The notes beneath the pieces are model-generated. The model worked only from the letters and a program-made list of their open reading frames with translations, was not told where the DNA came from and ran no database searches. DNA of 10,000 nucleotides from Actinidia chinensis (taxonomy: Eukaryota > Streptophyta > Magnoliopsida > Ericales > Actinidiaceae), in the NCBI GenBank assembly GCA_009663005.1, contig CM018898.1:15045575-15055574 (forward strand). Direction: 5' to 3'. Shown here one piece after another: positions 1-7,749 of this stretch (its first letter is position 1; each line of letters starts with the position of its first letter). A program made the position numbers and the translations under genes.

Positions 1-210
1 GAAACTGTGAGGGGATCGGCATCCTCTTATTTTGGGCGACGGCTTGACTTCTATGCAGAGGCAAGCTCGCGCACCAATATCCTGACCTCGGTGTCGACCT
101 GGAGGCGTCGAGATGACCACGAACTCCTCTCCGCAAAGAGGAGGTCGAAGCCGAGGAGAGAGCGGCCGAAGAGGGGCAAGCGGGGTAGAGGGGGTTGGCG
201 AGGTTGTTAA
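1..210 (+). pseudogene. C-terminal fragment of a PF04195-type transposon-associated protein (copy A)
   Basis: This is the tail of the same gene family found at 1035-3279, entering from the left edge. In one frame it reads ASSYFG, then a frame change, then DFYAEA. A further shift gives HQYPDLGVDLEASR (around 97-138), and after it comes a strongly Glu/Ala-rich stretch to about 205. This order (small aromatic motif, G-F-D-F-like motif, His/Pro motif, acidic tail) matches the end of copy B, where DVFSEGFDFAEA and then an EEEEA acidic run are seen. The family is known from plant LTR retrotransposons; its biochemical role is not established. At least two frame changes fall within 200 bases, so no intact product is expected. 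The DNA differs clearly from copy B, so it is a diverged relative and not a recent duplicate. Confidence 0.6.
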
Positions 211-740
211 AAAAAAGGATCCCCCTTTTGTACTTTTAATTTTTTTTTGATTTTATTGTATTCGTGATCTTCAGTGGATAATACAAGCTGATCTCGTTTT
301 CCCAATCGTCGTTTTCCTTTCTTAATTACCCTCGGCATGCATGCGTTCATCTTTTTGGAATATTCATGGTGGAAAGTGGCGGTCAAAAACTTTCCGCGCC
401 CTAACTGTATAAGCTCCTGGACGACGAGGTTTATCCGTGGAGACCGTCGACGGCTATGAGATTCTTTGTATGAATGGGCGCTCTCATAATGGCGACGTCG
501 GTTAGTGGTGATTCAAGATTCTTCGAGTCTCTCTGTAAGAACTGGCAATCTGGCCCCTCAGGCGGTCAAGGTTTTGGGCACATGGTTTGATTTGGGCTTG
601 TATAGGGCAAAATCTCTTGGGCCGAGCAGTGCTTTAAAGCGCATTAAGGCCGACGTGAGATTTGTACAGGTGCTGGTTTTAATGCGGGCGATAGGCGACG
701 TGGGCATCTAATCATAGACGGTTCCTAATCACAAAGAGCA
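211..740. other. Non-coding stretch: 3' flank of copy A and unassigned spacer
   Basis: The first ~130 bases are T/A-rich with long T runs (around 226-260), which suits a 3' untranslated region of the gene ending near 210. The rest has mixed composition with scattered GGCGA words, for example two close together at 687-698. A short open frame at 505-711 has no recognisable motif and is probably chance. I could not align this stretch to the 5' LTR at the right end, to pol or to gag. It is where the end of the minus-strand element, including its 3' LTR, would be expected, so it may hold a diverged or deleted LTR. Confidence 0.4.
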
Positions 741-1034
741 CATCTTGTTCGCATGACCAATGCTGACGTGTTTGTGCAATGATGGTCTGGCCAAATGAGC
801 GTCAATCACAACGGACTCGCTCCAGAGCCACGTGGTAGAGGAAATTAAATGCAGAATAGGTTGGTCGCGGAAAAATGTTTAATAAAATATGGCGGGAACG
901 GCGTTTTTTACTTCTTCGAAATCGGAACGTCGCGTGAATCTGGGCCGTTTTGGCCCCGATCGATCACATCAGCCCTCCCAATGTTGTAATTAAATGGGGT
1001 TTAAAAAACCTATTCATTCGCACATTTCCATTGT
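741..1034 (+). promoter_or_regulatory. Candidate promoter and 5' leader of the antisense gene (copy B)
   Basis: Several plant promoter words sit together upstream of the plus-strand gene: CCAAT at 757-761, TGACGTG at 764-770 (as-1/bZIP-like), a perfect palindromic G-box CCACGTGG at 828-835, an AT-rich AATAAAATAT at 881-890 followed by GGCGGGAA, and a TATA-like TTTAAAAAAC at 1000-1009. Each word alone could arise by chance. Their order upstream of the first recognisable coding region is what suggests a promoter. Transcription start and true TATA box are not determined. Confidence 0.3.
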
Positions 1035-1793
1035 TTGGGTCGAAGTGCTGCTCCGTGTCCGAACTGCAACTCGCGTACCAGGTCGACGGTCCCGTTTATG
1101 TTCTCTAAGACCACCTCGGAGGCGAAGAATCTAGCAATAATCCCTGCCTTCTTGGATATCCAATCATCGTGGGGCGAAGGTTTCCTATATCCGTTAAACG
1201 AGCCAGTCTCCTCCATTTCCACCAATACCACCACCAATTTCCCCAAGGGATGATACCTCGAGTCTTATTACTAAGGAGGGGACGTCATGTCCCCCGGCTG
1301 AACTGACAAGCCGATCTACCTAATTCATTTCCCTCAGGTACGACTTCGGATCCCCGGGATGGCGAGACAATTTCTATCAGCCTGCCAAGGCGAAGTGGGG
1401 CGTTTTACGAAGCCGCTTTTCTGGCCGATTTGAGCTTTCCCTTCACCGACCATCAGGGAAATGTTGATTCACTACAAATTTTGCCCCTGCACAGTATCCC
1501 CCAACGCATGGCGATCAGTCATATGCTCAACTTGGTGAATCTGGCGCCCTTTAAAAACGTCACTTGCCTATGACGAATTCCAGGTGCTTGTCTTCCCTCA
1601 ACCCCTTACCTTACTCGGGGTGGTACTACTTTCAAGGCGAGCCCCCTGAGAGAATCTGCTCCGAGGACTACGAGCAACGTGAAGGGGTTGAAGACGAGGT
1701 CTTTTTTTGCCTCGGGGGACGCATGGGAGTTCCCCTTCGGGCACGACCACCAGCGCCAGTACCTCCGCGGGTCCCAGATCTTGGGGAACGCAG

Positions 1794-1848
1794 GTAGTTC
1801 ACTATTTTTTTTTTAAAGCCCTTGTGGTCGTCTGATATGTCATTTCAG
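1794..1848 (+). other. Candidate intron in the antisense gene
   Basis: The conserved protein ends cleanly in ...SQILGNA at a CAG|GTAGTT donor (GT at 1794-1795). It resumes after a TCATTTCAG|GG acceptor ending at 1848. The 55 bases between are T-rich with a ten-base T run. This is shorter than most plant introns, and a deletion in or near the T run could explain that. Both splice sites match plant consensus well. Splicing itself is inferred. Confidence 0.55.
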
Positions 1849-2743
1849 GGAAAAGCTGCAACAAATTGCCGACTCTGTCCGAGGTTGACGCCAGAGGACG
1901 GAGCGATCTTTTGGGAAGATATGAGCCTGAAGGCTACTTTGAAGTTTCATCAAAGGTCCTGGGTTCGCGAACCTTCACAAACATTTTGGGTTGGTTTACT
2001 CTTCGGCGCTTTCCCACCAGGGCGGAGCAAACCACCCAACCTCGGGTTGACGAGGGTGAGTTCGTTCTTGCGAAGACTCGGTTGAATACCTGGGACCCAT
2101 CAGACGGGATATCGGAGGGGCGATTAGGAAGCCCATCCTGGTATCCCCGATGAAACCCTTCTAAGAGTGGCTCAGGGGGAAGATAAAGGACCCGTTATGA
2201 TCTCCTATCTGGAGGACGGTCCGGCTTCTCAGTTCATTCAGGTTCGGTTTCCATTTCGGATTCACGAGTTGTCCCCCGAGCGCAGATTCTGATGGTATAT
2301 TCTAGAAAACCAACTGTTTACTGTTTCCGGCTTCCTTATCTGACATATCCTAGTGCGCTATGTTCGCTAGTTAAGCCAAGGCCGAAAGGCACAAAGACGA
2401 CAGTCCAAGGCCTCCCACCAAGGAGTGGGTTATATCGCGAGAAACGTACGCGGAAGGCGAAACCCCTTTATCGAAATCGGCGAGCCGGACTTGTCGAAGG
2501 GAAAGGAGCTGCGCCGCCCCCGCCGTAAAAGATCAAGTCCAACGAGGGGCGATCATGCTAGAGGGCGTGTTAGTTGAGGCGGGACTTCTTGCCCCCTGGT
2601 GGTGACATAGGATCCGAATCCTGTCGATGCTTTCGGTGGCTCAGAGGTTGCTCACAGGGGTGATTTCGGCTTTCGATAAGGAAAGAGGTTGGACCACTTA
2701 TCCGAGAATGATTGGTCGCCAAATCTTTCCTGCCTTGGGCCAG

Positions 2744-2848
2744 GTAATTTGGGTGAAAATCTTGGCGTTGTTTCTTTGATAAATACTGAGATGTTTATTT
2801 GGGCAGTGGTCGTGTTTTCTCTTCTCTCTTCCTCCCGCCTCCCACTAG
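2744..2848 (+). other. Candidate second intron in the antisense gene
   Basis: A CAG|GTAATT donor (GT at 2744-2745) is followed by a T/A-rich body and a long polypyrimidine tract (about 2815-2846). The acceptor CACTAG|GAG ends at 2848. The 105-base length is typical of plant introns. Coding-like text (HLHDIAFHLAR) starts straight after the acceptor in one frame. A second possible acceptor, GGGCAG near 2808, has a weaker pyrimidine tract. Confidence 0.55.
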
Positions 2849-3279
2849 GAGCATCTTCACGATATAGCCTTCCATCTGGCTCGCTGCAGATTTCCGCCGA
2901 GCCTGGAATTGGTAAAAACTCAAAACGAGCCCTTAAGGCGGAGAATAAGCTGTCCGAGCTTAGCGAGGAAGGATCAAAGGCCCGGCAACGATGTGGAAAC
3001 GATCTGAAGGCCACTGTGGCGGAACTGCCAATAACTAGCGAGGCCAAGGAGCTAGCATTGAGGACTTCAAAGCCTCGGGAGAATTCAAGCAAGCGGTTAC
3101 AGATTCCTGCTGCGACGTCTTCAGCGAGGGCTTTGATTTTGCAGAGGCACTCAACCATCATTCCCCAACCTCGCGTTGACGGTTGGCGAATATGGCGATG
3201 GACCGCCAAGTTTCGCCGAGGAAGAGGAGGCGATGAAAGAAGGAGAAGCTCCCTGTGCAGGAGTTGCTCCCAATGGTAA

Positions 3280-3641
3280 TAATTTTTTTTTTTTAATATG
3301 TAATATTTGTCCATATGAATGAAAAATATTCATTTGAAAAATTTTGTTCCGTGTCTTTCGTTGAGTGTTAATGGCGACCATAATAATGGGCGAAATTCAA
3401 CAAATTGAATAATATTGGCGATTCGATAGCGGGCGATCTTATTTGTTTTGGGATTGGGGATATCATTTTTCTTTAACTGGCGACCTCAATATGGCGATCA
3501 TCGTAATAGGCGATCATAATAATGGCGACATAGAGACGGGCGATCATAATACAACAGGCGACATACATGGCGATAGCAATCTTTTCGTATAAACGATGAT
3601 TCTAACATAGGCGAATCTTAACAATTCCGATAAATACTTAT
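3280..3641. repeat. AT-rich spacer with a degenerate ~15-bp GGCGA minisatellite
   Basis: This spacer separates the ends of two convergent genes. From 3280 to about 3372 it is T-run and AT-rich, suiting a 3' untranslated region of the plus-strand gene. From 3373 to 3614 the word GGCGA occurs twelve times, starting at 3373, 3389, 3417, 3432, 3479, 3493, 3509, 3524, 3539, 3557, 3569 and 3610. In the core (3479-3573) the starts are 14, 16, 15, 15, 18 and 12 bases apart, with a unit close to GGCGATCATAATAAT. Tat-lineage elements are known to carry variable tandem repeats in the untranslated region after pol, and this fits that pattern. No coding frame runs through it. Confidence 0.7.
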
Positions 3642-5022
3642 TTAGGGCGCGAATGGGTTCTCATGACCTTCATGATAGTACTTTTTCAAATGCTCTCGGC
3701 ATTCCAGGATGTGGAAAGTGTTTTTCTGTCCGGGTCTTCTAAACCAATAAGTCCCTCGGTCGGGAGACTTTGATGACCTTGTAAGGACCTTCCCACTTGG
3801 GCCGAGCTTCCCTTGTATTTGGTTCTTTAGTTACATGGTTACTTTTCCGGCAGACCGGTCGCTCGGAAGGAATGAACGTGGTCTAACTCTTTGATTGTGT
3901 ACTTGGCGACTTGGCATTTGTAGGCCATTTGACCTAGCTCGGCGCTCCTCTGTTTCTCTTCAAGGAGGTCCAGGTTGACTCTAGCTCGGCCTATTAATTG
4001 CCCTGTCGAAATTCGAAAACCCTGAAGCTTCGGCATAACCCTATTTCCACTAGTTACTGATTCGGTTCCGAAGACCATGGAATACGGAGTTTCACCCGAG
4101 AATCCGGCTAGTAGTATGATAAGCCAAGTAGCTTGGCAAGTTTTCTGCCCACGTCGTTTTTCGATTTTCGATCGTTCTATCTCTAACTCGCCTTCAATTT
4201 CTGAGGATGGTACGATTGGTTACTTCAACTTGTCATTAGCTTGAGGATGACCGGGCGAGGGAAATGATTGGATATGGTGAGATTCCGACAGAATATCTGA
4301 ACCTGTCGTTGTCGAACTGCCTTGACTGCCTTGGCGTGTCCGAGATGATAACCTTTGGGACCTCCGAATCTGCAAACCAGGTGCTTCCATACGAAGTCCC
4401 GGGTATTTTTCTCAGTAATCTTGGCGATAGGCTAGCTTCTATCCATTTAGTAAATATCTTGGGCGACGATTATAAACTTTCTTGTGCAAAGGATCTTGCG
4501 GTAGGGGACCCAGAATGTCTATCCCACTGGGCGAATGGCCAAGGGCTGGACATTGTACCTCCTCGTATGAGGGAGACGGCTAACCGGGGCAAACCTCTGC
4601 ATTTGTCGCATTTCTCTTTATAATGCTGCCCGCATCTCATCTCGTTCTATGGGTCGGCCAAAATATCCTTGCGAATATTTTCTTCGCCAAAGATCTTGCG
4701 CCGGTGTGATTCCGCTATGCCTTCGTGTATTTCTCGTAGAACATATTCTGTTCTGGTCCTCTTCTGGTCGGAGACATCTCAACAGTGGTCCTGAAAAGGA
4801 CCTCTTGTATAGCCTGCCCTTGAAAATGCAAAATCTTGGGGCGGATCTGTATGGAGCGGCGAGCTTGGAGTTTATCCCTTGGCAAATCCACTTTCTGGAG
4901 ATAGGCAATAATTTCGTCCAGCCACGTCGGATTTTCTTACTACACATTTGGAGGATTTGGGTTTGGCGATTCCAATGCTTGGGCTGGTTAAAAATTCCAG
5001 AGGTATCCCTGTCAGAAATAAC
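3642..5022 (-). pseudogene. Integrase domain of pol (frameshifted)
   Basis: The integrase would join element DNA to the host chromosome. Landmarks in minus-strand order: LYKRSFSGPLLRCL of the zinc-binding region (ending at 4771), CDKC, the Cys pair of the HHCC finger (4599-4610), and PWPFAQW opening the core (about 4524-4544). The first catalytic Asp codon is at 4517-4519, just past a one-base loss that breaks the frame. FTKWIEA follows. The second catalytic Asp lies in VIISD (4338-4340), and the Glu is at 4224-4226 after HPQAN, again next to a frame change, followed by VTNRTIL. The C-terminal part has MVFGTESV (about 4056-4078), NLDLLEE, KWEGPYKVIKVSRP (3757-3798) and HLKKYY (3675-3692). A stop at 3642-3644 ends pol. 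All three catalytic codons survive but sit in different frames. Confidence 0.85.
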
Positions 5023-5420
5023 TCAAAATTGACTGCAGATTAGCCAAGGCATCTCCTTCTTGTTATCTTCTCGGGGAATCTGGTGAATCTTAAAACTTCT
5101 TGATCTTTGGCGGACACAAGCCTTCCCTCGCCCAAATAAGCTATTATTCTTGCGTCCTTGGCGAGGTACTCCTTGGACTTGGTTTTTACCCCAGTTGTGA
5201 GTCACTGAAGACTTCCAAAGATTGTCTCCCAACTCTGTTGCTACTCTTAGGGCCGGCAAGGAGGGCCTTCCGTATTCGGGCCCATTGTTGGTGGCTTTGA
5301 ACCCCATTTCTTATGGGCAGTACTCATTGTTGTTTGCCTGATTGAGCTCGTAGGACGATCCCACACCGCAGCCGTGCTGGTTAGAAGAGCCTCAACGATA
5401 ATATATCCTTGGGCGAGGTC
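5023..5420 (-). pseudogene. Second (archaeal-type) RNase H domain of pol, frameshifted
   Basis: This domain would help degrade the RNA strand of the RNA-DNA hybrid. A GSSN-type start, where the first catalytic Asp belongs, is at 5380-5395 but has lost a base in that Asp codon. The frame beginning at 5307 reads MGFKATNN then EY, the usual N-N-x-A-E-Y region, followed by LRVATELG, NQVQGV and SFKIHQIPREDNK (5059-5099). An FSDSQL motif with a catalytic Asp is kept in another frame at 5192-5209. Segments in the right frame alternate with scrambled ones over fewer than 100 codons, the mark of several compensating indels. Elements of the Tat lineage carry this extra RNase H between the original one and integrase. 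Confidence 0.75.
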
Positions 5421-5439
5421 TTTTTTCTGAGGTTCTTTA

Positions 5440-6009
5440 ATTAGGAATTTCCGCTCAAGAGGAGTCGACTCTGGTTGGTGGATGTCTTCATGGGTGGATT
5501 CGACAATAAAATCCGCTTGTGGAGTGTCTTCATGGTTTCTTTGGACTGGTATTTTATTGCTCTGTCCTTGGCTTGTAACTCAATGTGGAACTCACTTATT
5601 TCGATGACCATTTCAGGAGTCTGCCGACGTCTGGGTCGTTGGAGAATCTGCTTTAGTGTTGATCTGTCAACACTATGATGGAATGGGCCTGAAGTATGAC
5701 GAAGTTTTCTGGCGGCGATCATTAGGCATCAGTAGGCGATCTTTTCAACCCTTGTATCTGGCCTCAGGCATCAATAAGTTTTGCAATAGTATATCGGTTT
5801 TTGGATTTTATCTACTTCCGCTAGTATCTAAAATCTCTGTACTCTGCACTTAATGCGGTGGGCGAGGCAGATAATACCCTAGATATCTTCGTCGTCGGTG
5901 GGGAACCGAGAGTAAGGCGGGATCCGAGATACTCTTTTCAGCTGTTGGGACGGCATTTCATATTTCCTCACCTCCATGTGAAAGGTCTGGCTCTTTCTTC
6001 TCAGGATTT
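5440..6009 (-). pseudogene. Gypsy-type RNase H / tether domain of pol, frameshifted
   Basis: This segment follows reverse transcriptase directly. Seen on the minus strand: text ending PTDDEDI near 5879, then AEARYT-like and EKIAY-like motifs in shifting frames around 5720-5790, then an open frame from 5722 with IAARKLRH, LKQILQRP, and EMVIEISEFHIELQ (about 5590-5630). This is the usual run of the Ty3/gypsy RNase H after the reverse transcriptase thumb and connection. In Tat elements this original domain is often regarded as weakened because of the added second RNase H. I cannot judge its catalytic residues, since the frame shifts across them. Confidence 0.7.
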
Positions 6010-6935
6010 TGAAGAACGGGAGGCACTTGTCCGTAGATTTGGAAACGAATCTGTTCAGGGCGGCACATCGCCCCAGCAGTTTTCTGCACTTTCTCGTATT
6101 CCTTGGGCATTTCATTGTGTAAGGGCTTGTATTTGAGCCGGGTTCACCTCAACCTCGTTTTGTGATCAGGAATCCCTAGAAACTTTCTAGAAGACACTCC
6201 GAAAAATGCATTTAGAGGATTCAACATCATTCTGTGCCGCCGCAGCATGTCCGAAATGCTTCTTCAAGGTGGGCGTGTGGTTTTTGTGGCGTGAGACCTT
6301 GTTAAACAACCAGCATATCACTATGTAAACTTCCATAGTCTTCCCAATTTGTGCTTGAACATCTTGTTTGACCAGTCTCTAATAACGTTGCCGCCCTCCG
6401 GCAGCTGCGTTCTTTACAAACCCCGAACGGCTGACTTTTGTAGCAATATGGCCCCTGCCCCTGTTCCGTGATAAAAAAGGAAGTTTTCTCACGTCAGGAG
6501 GATACACATTTTTGATTTGGATGATACCCCGAGAAGGCATCCATTAAAGCTCAGAGCTCATGCTTGGAGGTGGCGTCGAATATCAGATCGATTTTAGGCA
6601 AAGGAAAACTGTCTTTTCTTTCGGGCAAGCTTTGTTGAGGTCGGTGATCTACGCACACCCTCCCCTTCCCCCTTTTGGGCGACGACGACATTGGCGGCCA
6701 ATTCGGATGTGGACTTCTTCCTCGGACAACATTAGCTTTTGATGATTTTGCTTATTTCATATTCAATGACTTTCAGGCGTTCCAGATGGGCGAACTTTCT
6801 TCTCCATTGTCTGGCGGATGGGGAGTATTCAGGCTTGGTGAAACAACTTATGCATGGCGACTTCTGGGGTCGATACCGGGGACGGTCCACCTGTACCCAG
6901 GGCAACACGTCTGAGTTCTTTTTGCAAGAAATCTA
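6010..6935 (-). pseudogene. Reverse transcriptase domain of pol with broken YIDD site
   Basis: The enzyme would copy element RNA into DNA. Minus-strand landmarks in order: a PGIDP-like motif (about 6862-6880), KPEYSPSARQWRRKFAHLER (about 6776-6835), LNKACP (6622-6639), FPLPKIDLIFDAT (6570-6606), MDAFSGY (6524-6544), the active-site YIDDMLVV region at 6305-6327, KCIF, VNPAQIQAL (6121-6147), and a long in-frame stretch including LGRCAALNRFVSKSTDKCLP then FFKIL (about 6010-6085). At the active site the two Asp codons read GTGAT where GATGAT is expected: one base is missing, so the catalytic pair is lost in frame. Several other frame changes and stops occur, so no active enzyme can come from this copy as written. 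Confidence 0.85.
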
Positions 6936-7129
6936 TTAGGCATACGCAATTCGTCGGTGAGCTCTTTCCGATCATGACTTGACGATCTGGGTAGCCTGGG
7001 TGAACTGAGATTGGGACGACTTCTTCGACGAGAGGTTTGGTATTTTCCGATTTCCTTTCTCTGGGGTCTTCTAGGATAAGCTGTTCTTAACCTCTTCTCT
7101 CAATATCCCCGTGTCAATCGCCCGCCTTC
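6936..7129 (-). other. Linker between protease and reverse transcriptase
   Basis: This lies between the protease C-terminal flank and the first reverse-transcriptase motif. In Tat-type pol it is a poorly conserved, acidic linker. No domain or motif is recognised here, and no frame stays open. Confidence 0.4.
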
Positions 7130-7725
7130 TGTTATTGCTATTGAACGGACTGAACGGAAGTTCCAACCTTCATGGCTGTATAAAGCATTGCCTAGTCCCC
7201 ACTTCTGATCGGCCCTTACTTCGCCTATCCCAGTCAAGGTGGGGAATTTCATCTTCAGGTGGTAGTAGCAGTGATCGCCTTGATCCTCCCAGTGTAGGTG
7301 GCCCTAGGATTGTCGTTATAGGCGATGGACAATCTACCTAATACATCCTGCCATACATATAACGGTTGTCTGGTGTGGTTCGGAGTTCCCAGGGTTTTGG
7401 TAGTTGATCATCCCAAGGGGTGCGTCGTATTTCCTCGCTCCAATCCGATCAGGGGTATGGAAAGGATGCAATTTTGTCCGGCCCAACTTTCAATTTTTCT
7501 CGACGCTGATATGACAAGATGTCTGCCGAGCTCCCGTTGTCGATTAAGATCCTCTGGACTGAAATTGGCGATGACGGCGCGAGACCACCAGGGCGTCGTC
7601 GTGGGGTAAGTGCACGCCTCTCCAATCGTCCTACTGAAGGTGATGGGTGTTTGGTCAGCAATCGATGGCGAGGAGAGATTGTACACTTCCTTCCTCGTCG
7701 GCCGGTCCACGTCACTTCTGGCATG
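7130..7725 (-). pseudogene. Aspartic protease domain of pol and its C-terminal flank, frameshifted
   Basis: The protease would cut the Gag-Pol polyprotein. The active-site text RILIDNGSSADILS is intact in one frame at 7512-7553; D-N-G in place of D-T/S-G is common in plant gypsy elements. Before it are ITFS (about 7636) and HPHDDALV-like text in mixed frames. After it come KLKVGPDKIASFPYP (about 7450-7497) and LIGLERGNTTHPLG in another frame. The downstream flank has HLKMKFPT (7238-7261) and GIGEVRADQ (7205-7231), motifs that follow the protease in this lineage. The catalytic Asp codon survives, but frame changes on both sides break the domain. Confidence 0.8.
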
Positions 7726-7749
7726 CCTTTTCTGGATGAAGTTGAATAA

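Larger units (their letters stand above)
1035..3279 (+). pseudogene. Broken, intron-containing antisense ORF with PF04195-like 'putative gypsy-type transposon' domain (copy B)
   Basis: This plus-strand gene lies head-on to pol. The N-terminus is unresolved; a 72-codon frame opens at 1035. Conserved text begins just after a possible splice acceptor at 1337: YDFGSPGWRDNFYQPAK (from 1339), then FYEAAFLADLSFPF, IREMLIHY (about 1454-1477), PNAWRSVIC, GWYYFQ (1618-1635) and KGLKTRSFFASGDAWEFPF (1682-1738). These are the landmarks of the PF04195-like domain of plant retrotransposon proteins. A basic, proline-rich linker follows around 2480-2560. Next come a charged coiled-coil-like stretch (about 2930-3060), a segment reading EFKQAVTDS then SEGFDFAEA (about 3083-3150), and an acidic tail with EEEEA (about 3217-3231). 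The reading frame changes many times, so it is non-functional as written. Its function is unknown. Its place between pol and the missing 3' LTR fits the extra antisense ORF reported for Tat-type elements. Confidence 0.7.

Noticed and set aside
211..740. Possible 3' LTR of the minus-strand element
   Set aside because: I compared it by eye with the LTR edge at 9358, the TATA region and the inverted repeat. I found only weak A/T-run similarity, not enough to call an LTR.
2652..3314. Minus-strand open frame of 220 codons, the longest in the window
   Set aside because: It runs opposite the coiled-coil and acidic tail of the plus-strand gene, has no recognisable motif, and crosses the T-run in the 3' flank. 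It is best explained as a shadow of the plus-strand coding region.
3373..3614. Regularly spaced repeats that might suggest a CRISPR-like array
   Set aside because: The unit is only about 15 bases with variable spacing and no distinct spacers, and the context is a plant retrotransposon, so it is a minisatellite.
4264..4623. Plus-strand open frame of 119 codons
   Set aside because: It lies opposite the integrase core, whose CDKC, PWPFAQW, FTKWIEA and VIISD motifs are clear on the minus strand. The plus-strand product has no motif.
4649..5032. Plus-strand open frame of 127 codons
   Set aside because: It is antisense to the integrase zinc-binding region (LYKRSFSGPLLRCL on the minus strand) and resembles nothing known.
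5858..6136. Plus-strand open frame of 92 codons
   Set aside because: It lies opposite the minus-strand text LGRCAALNRFVSKSTDKCLP of reverse transcriptase, which is unmistakable, so the plus frame is a shadow.
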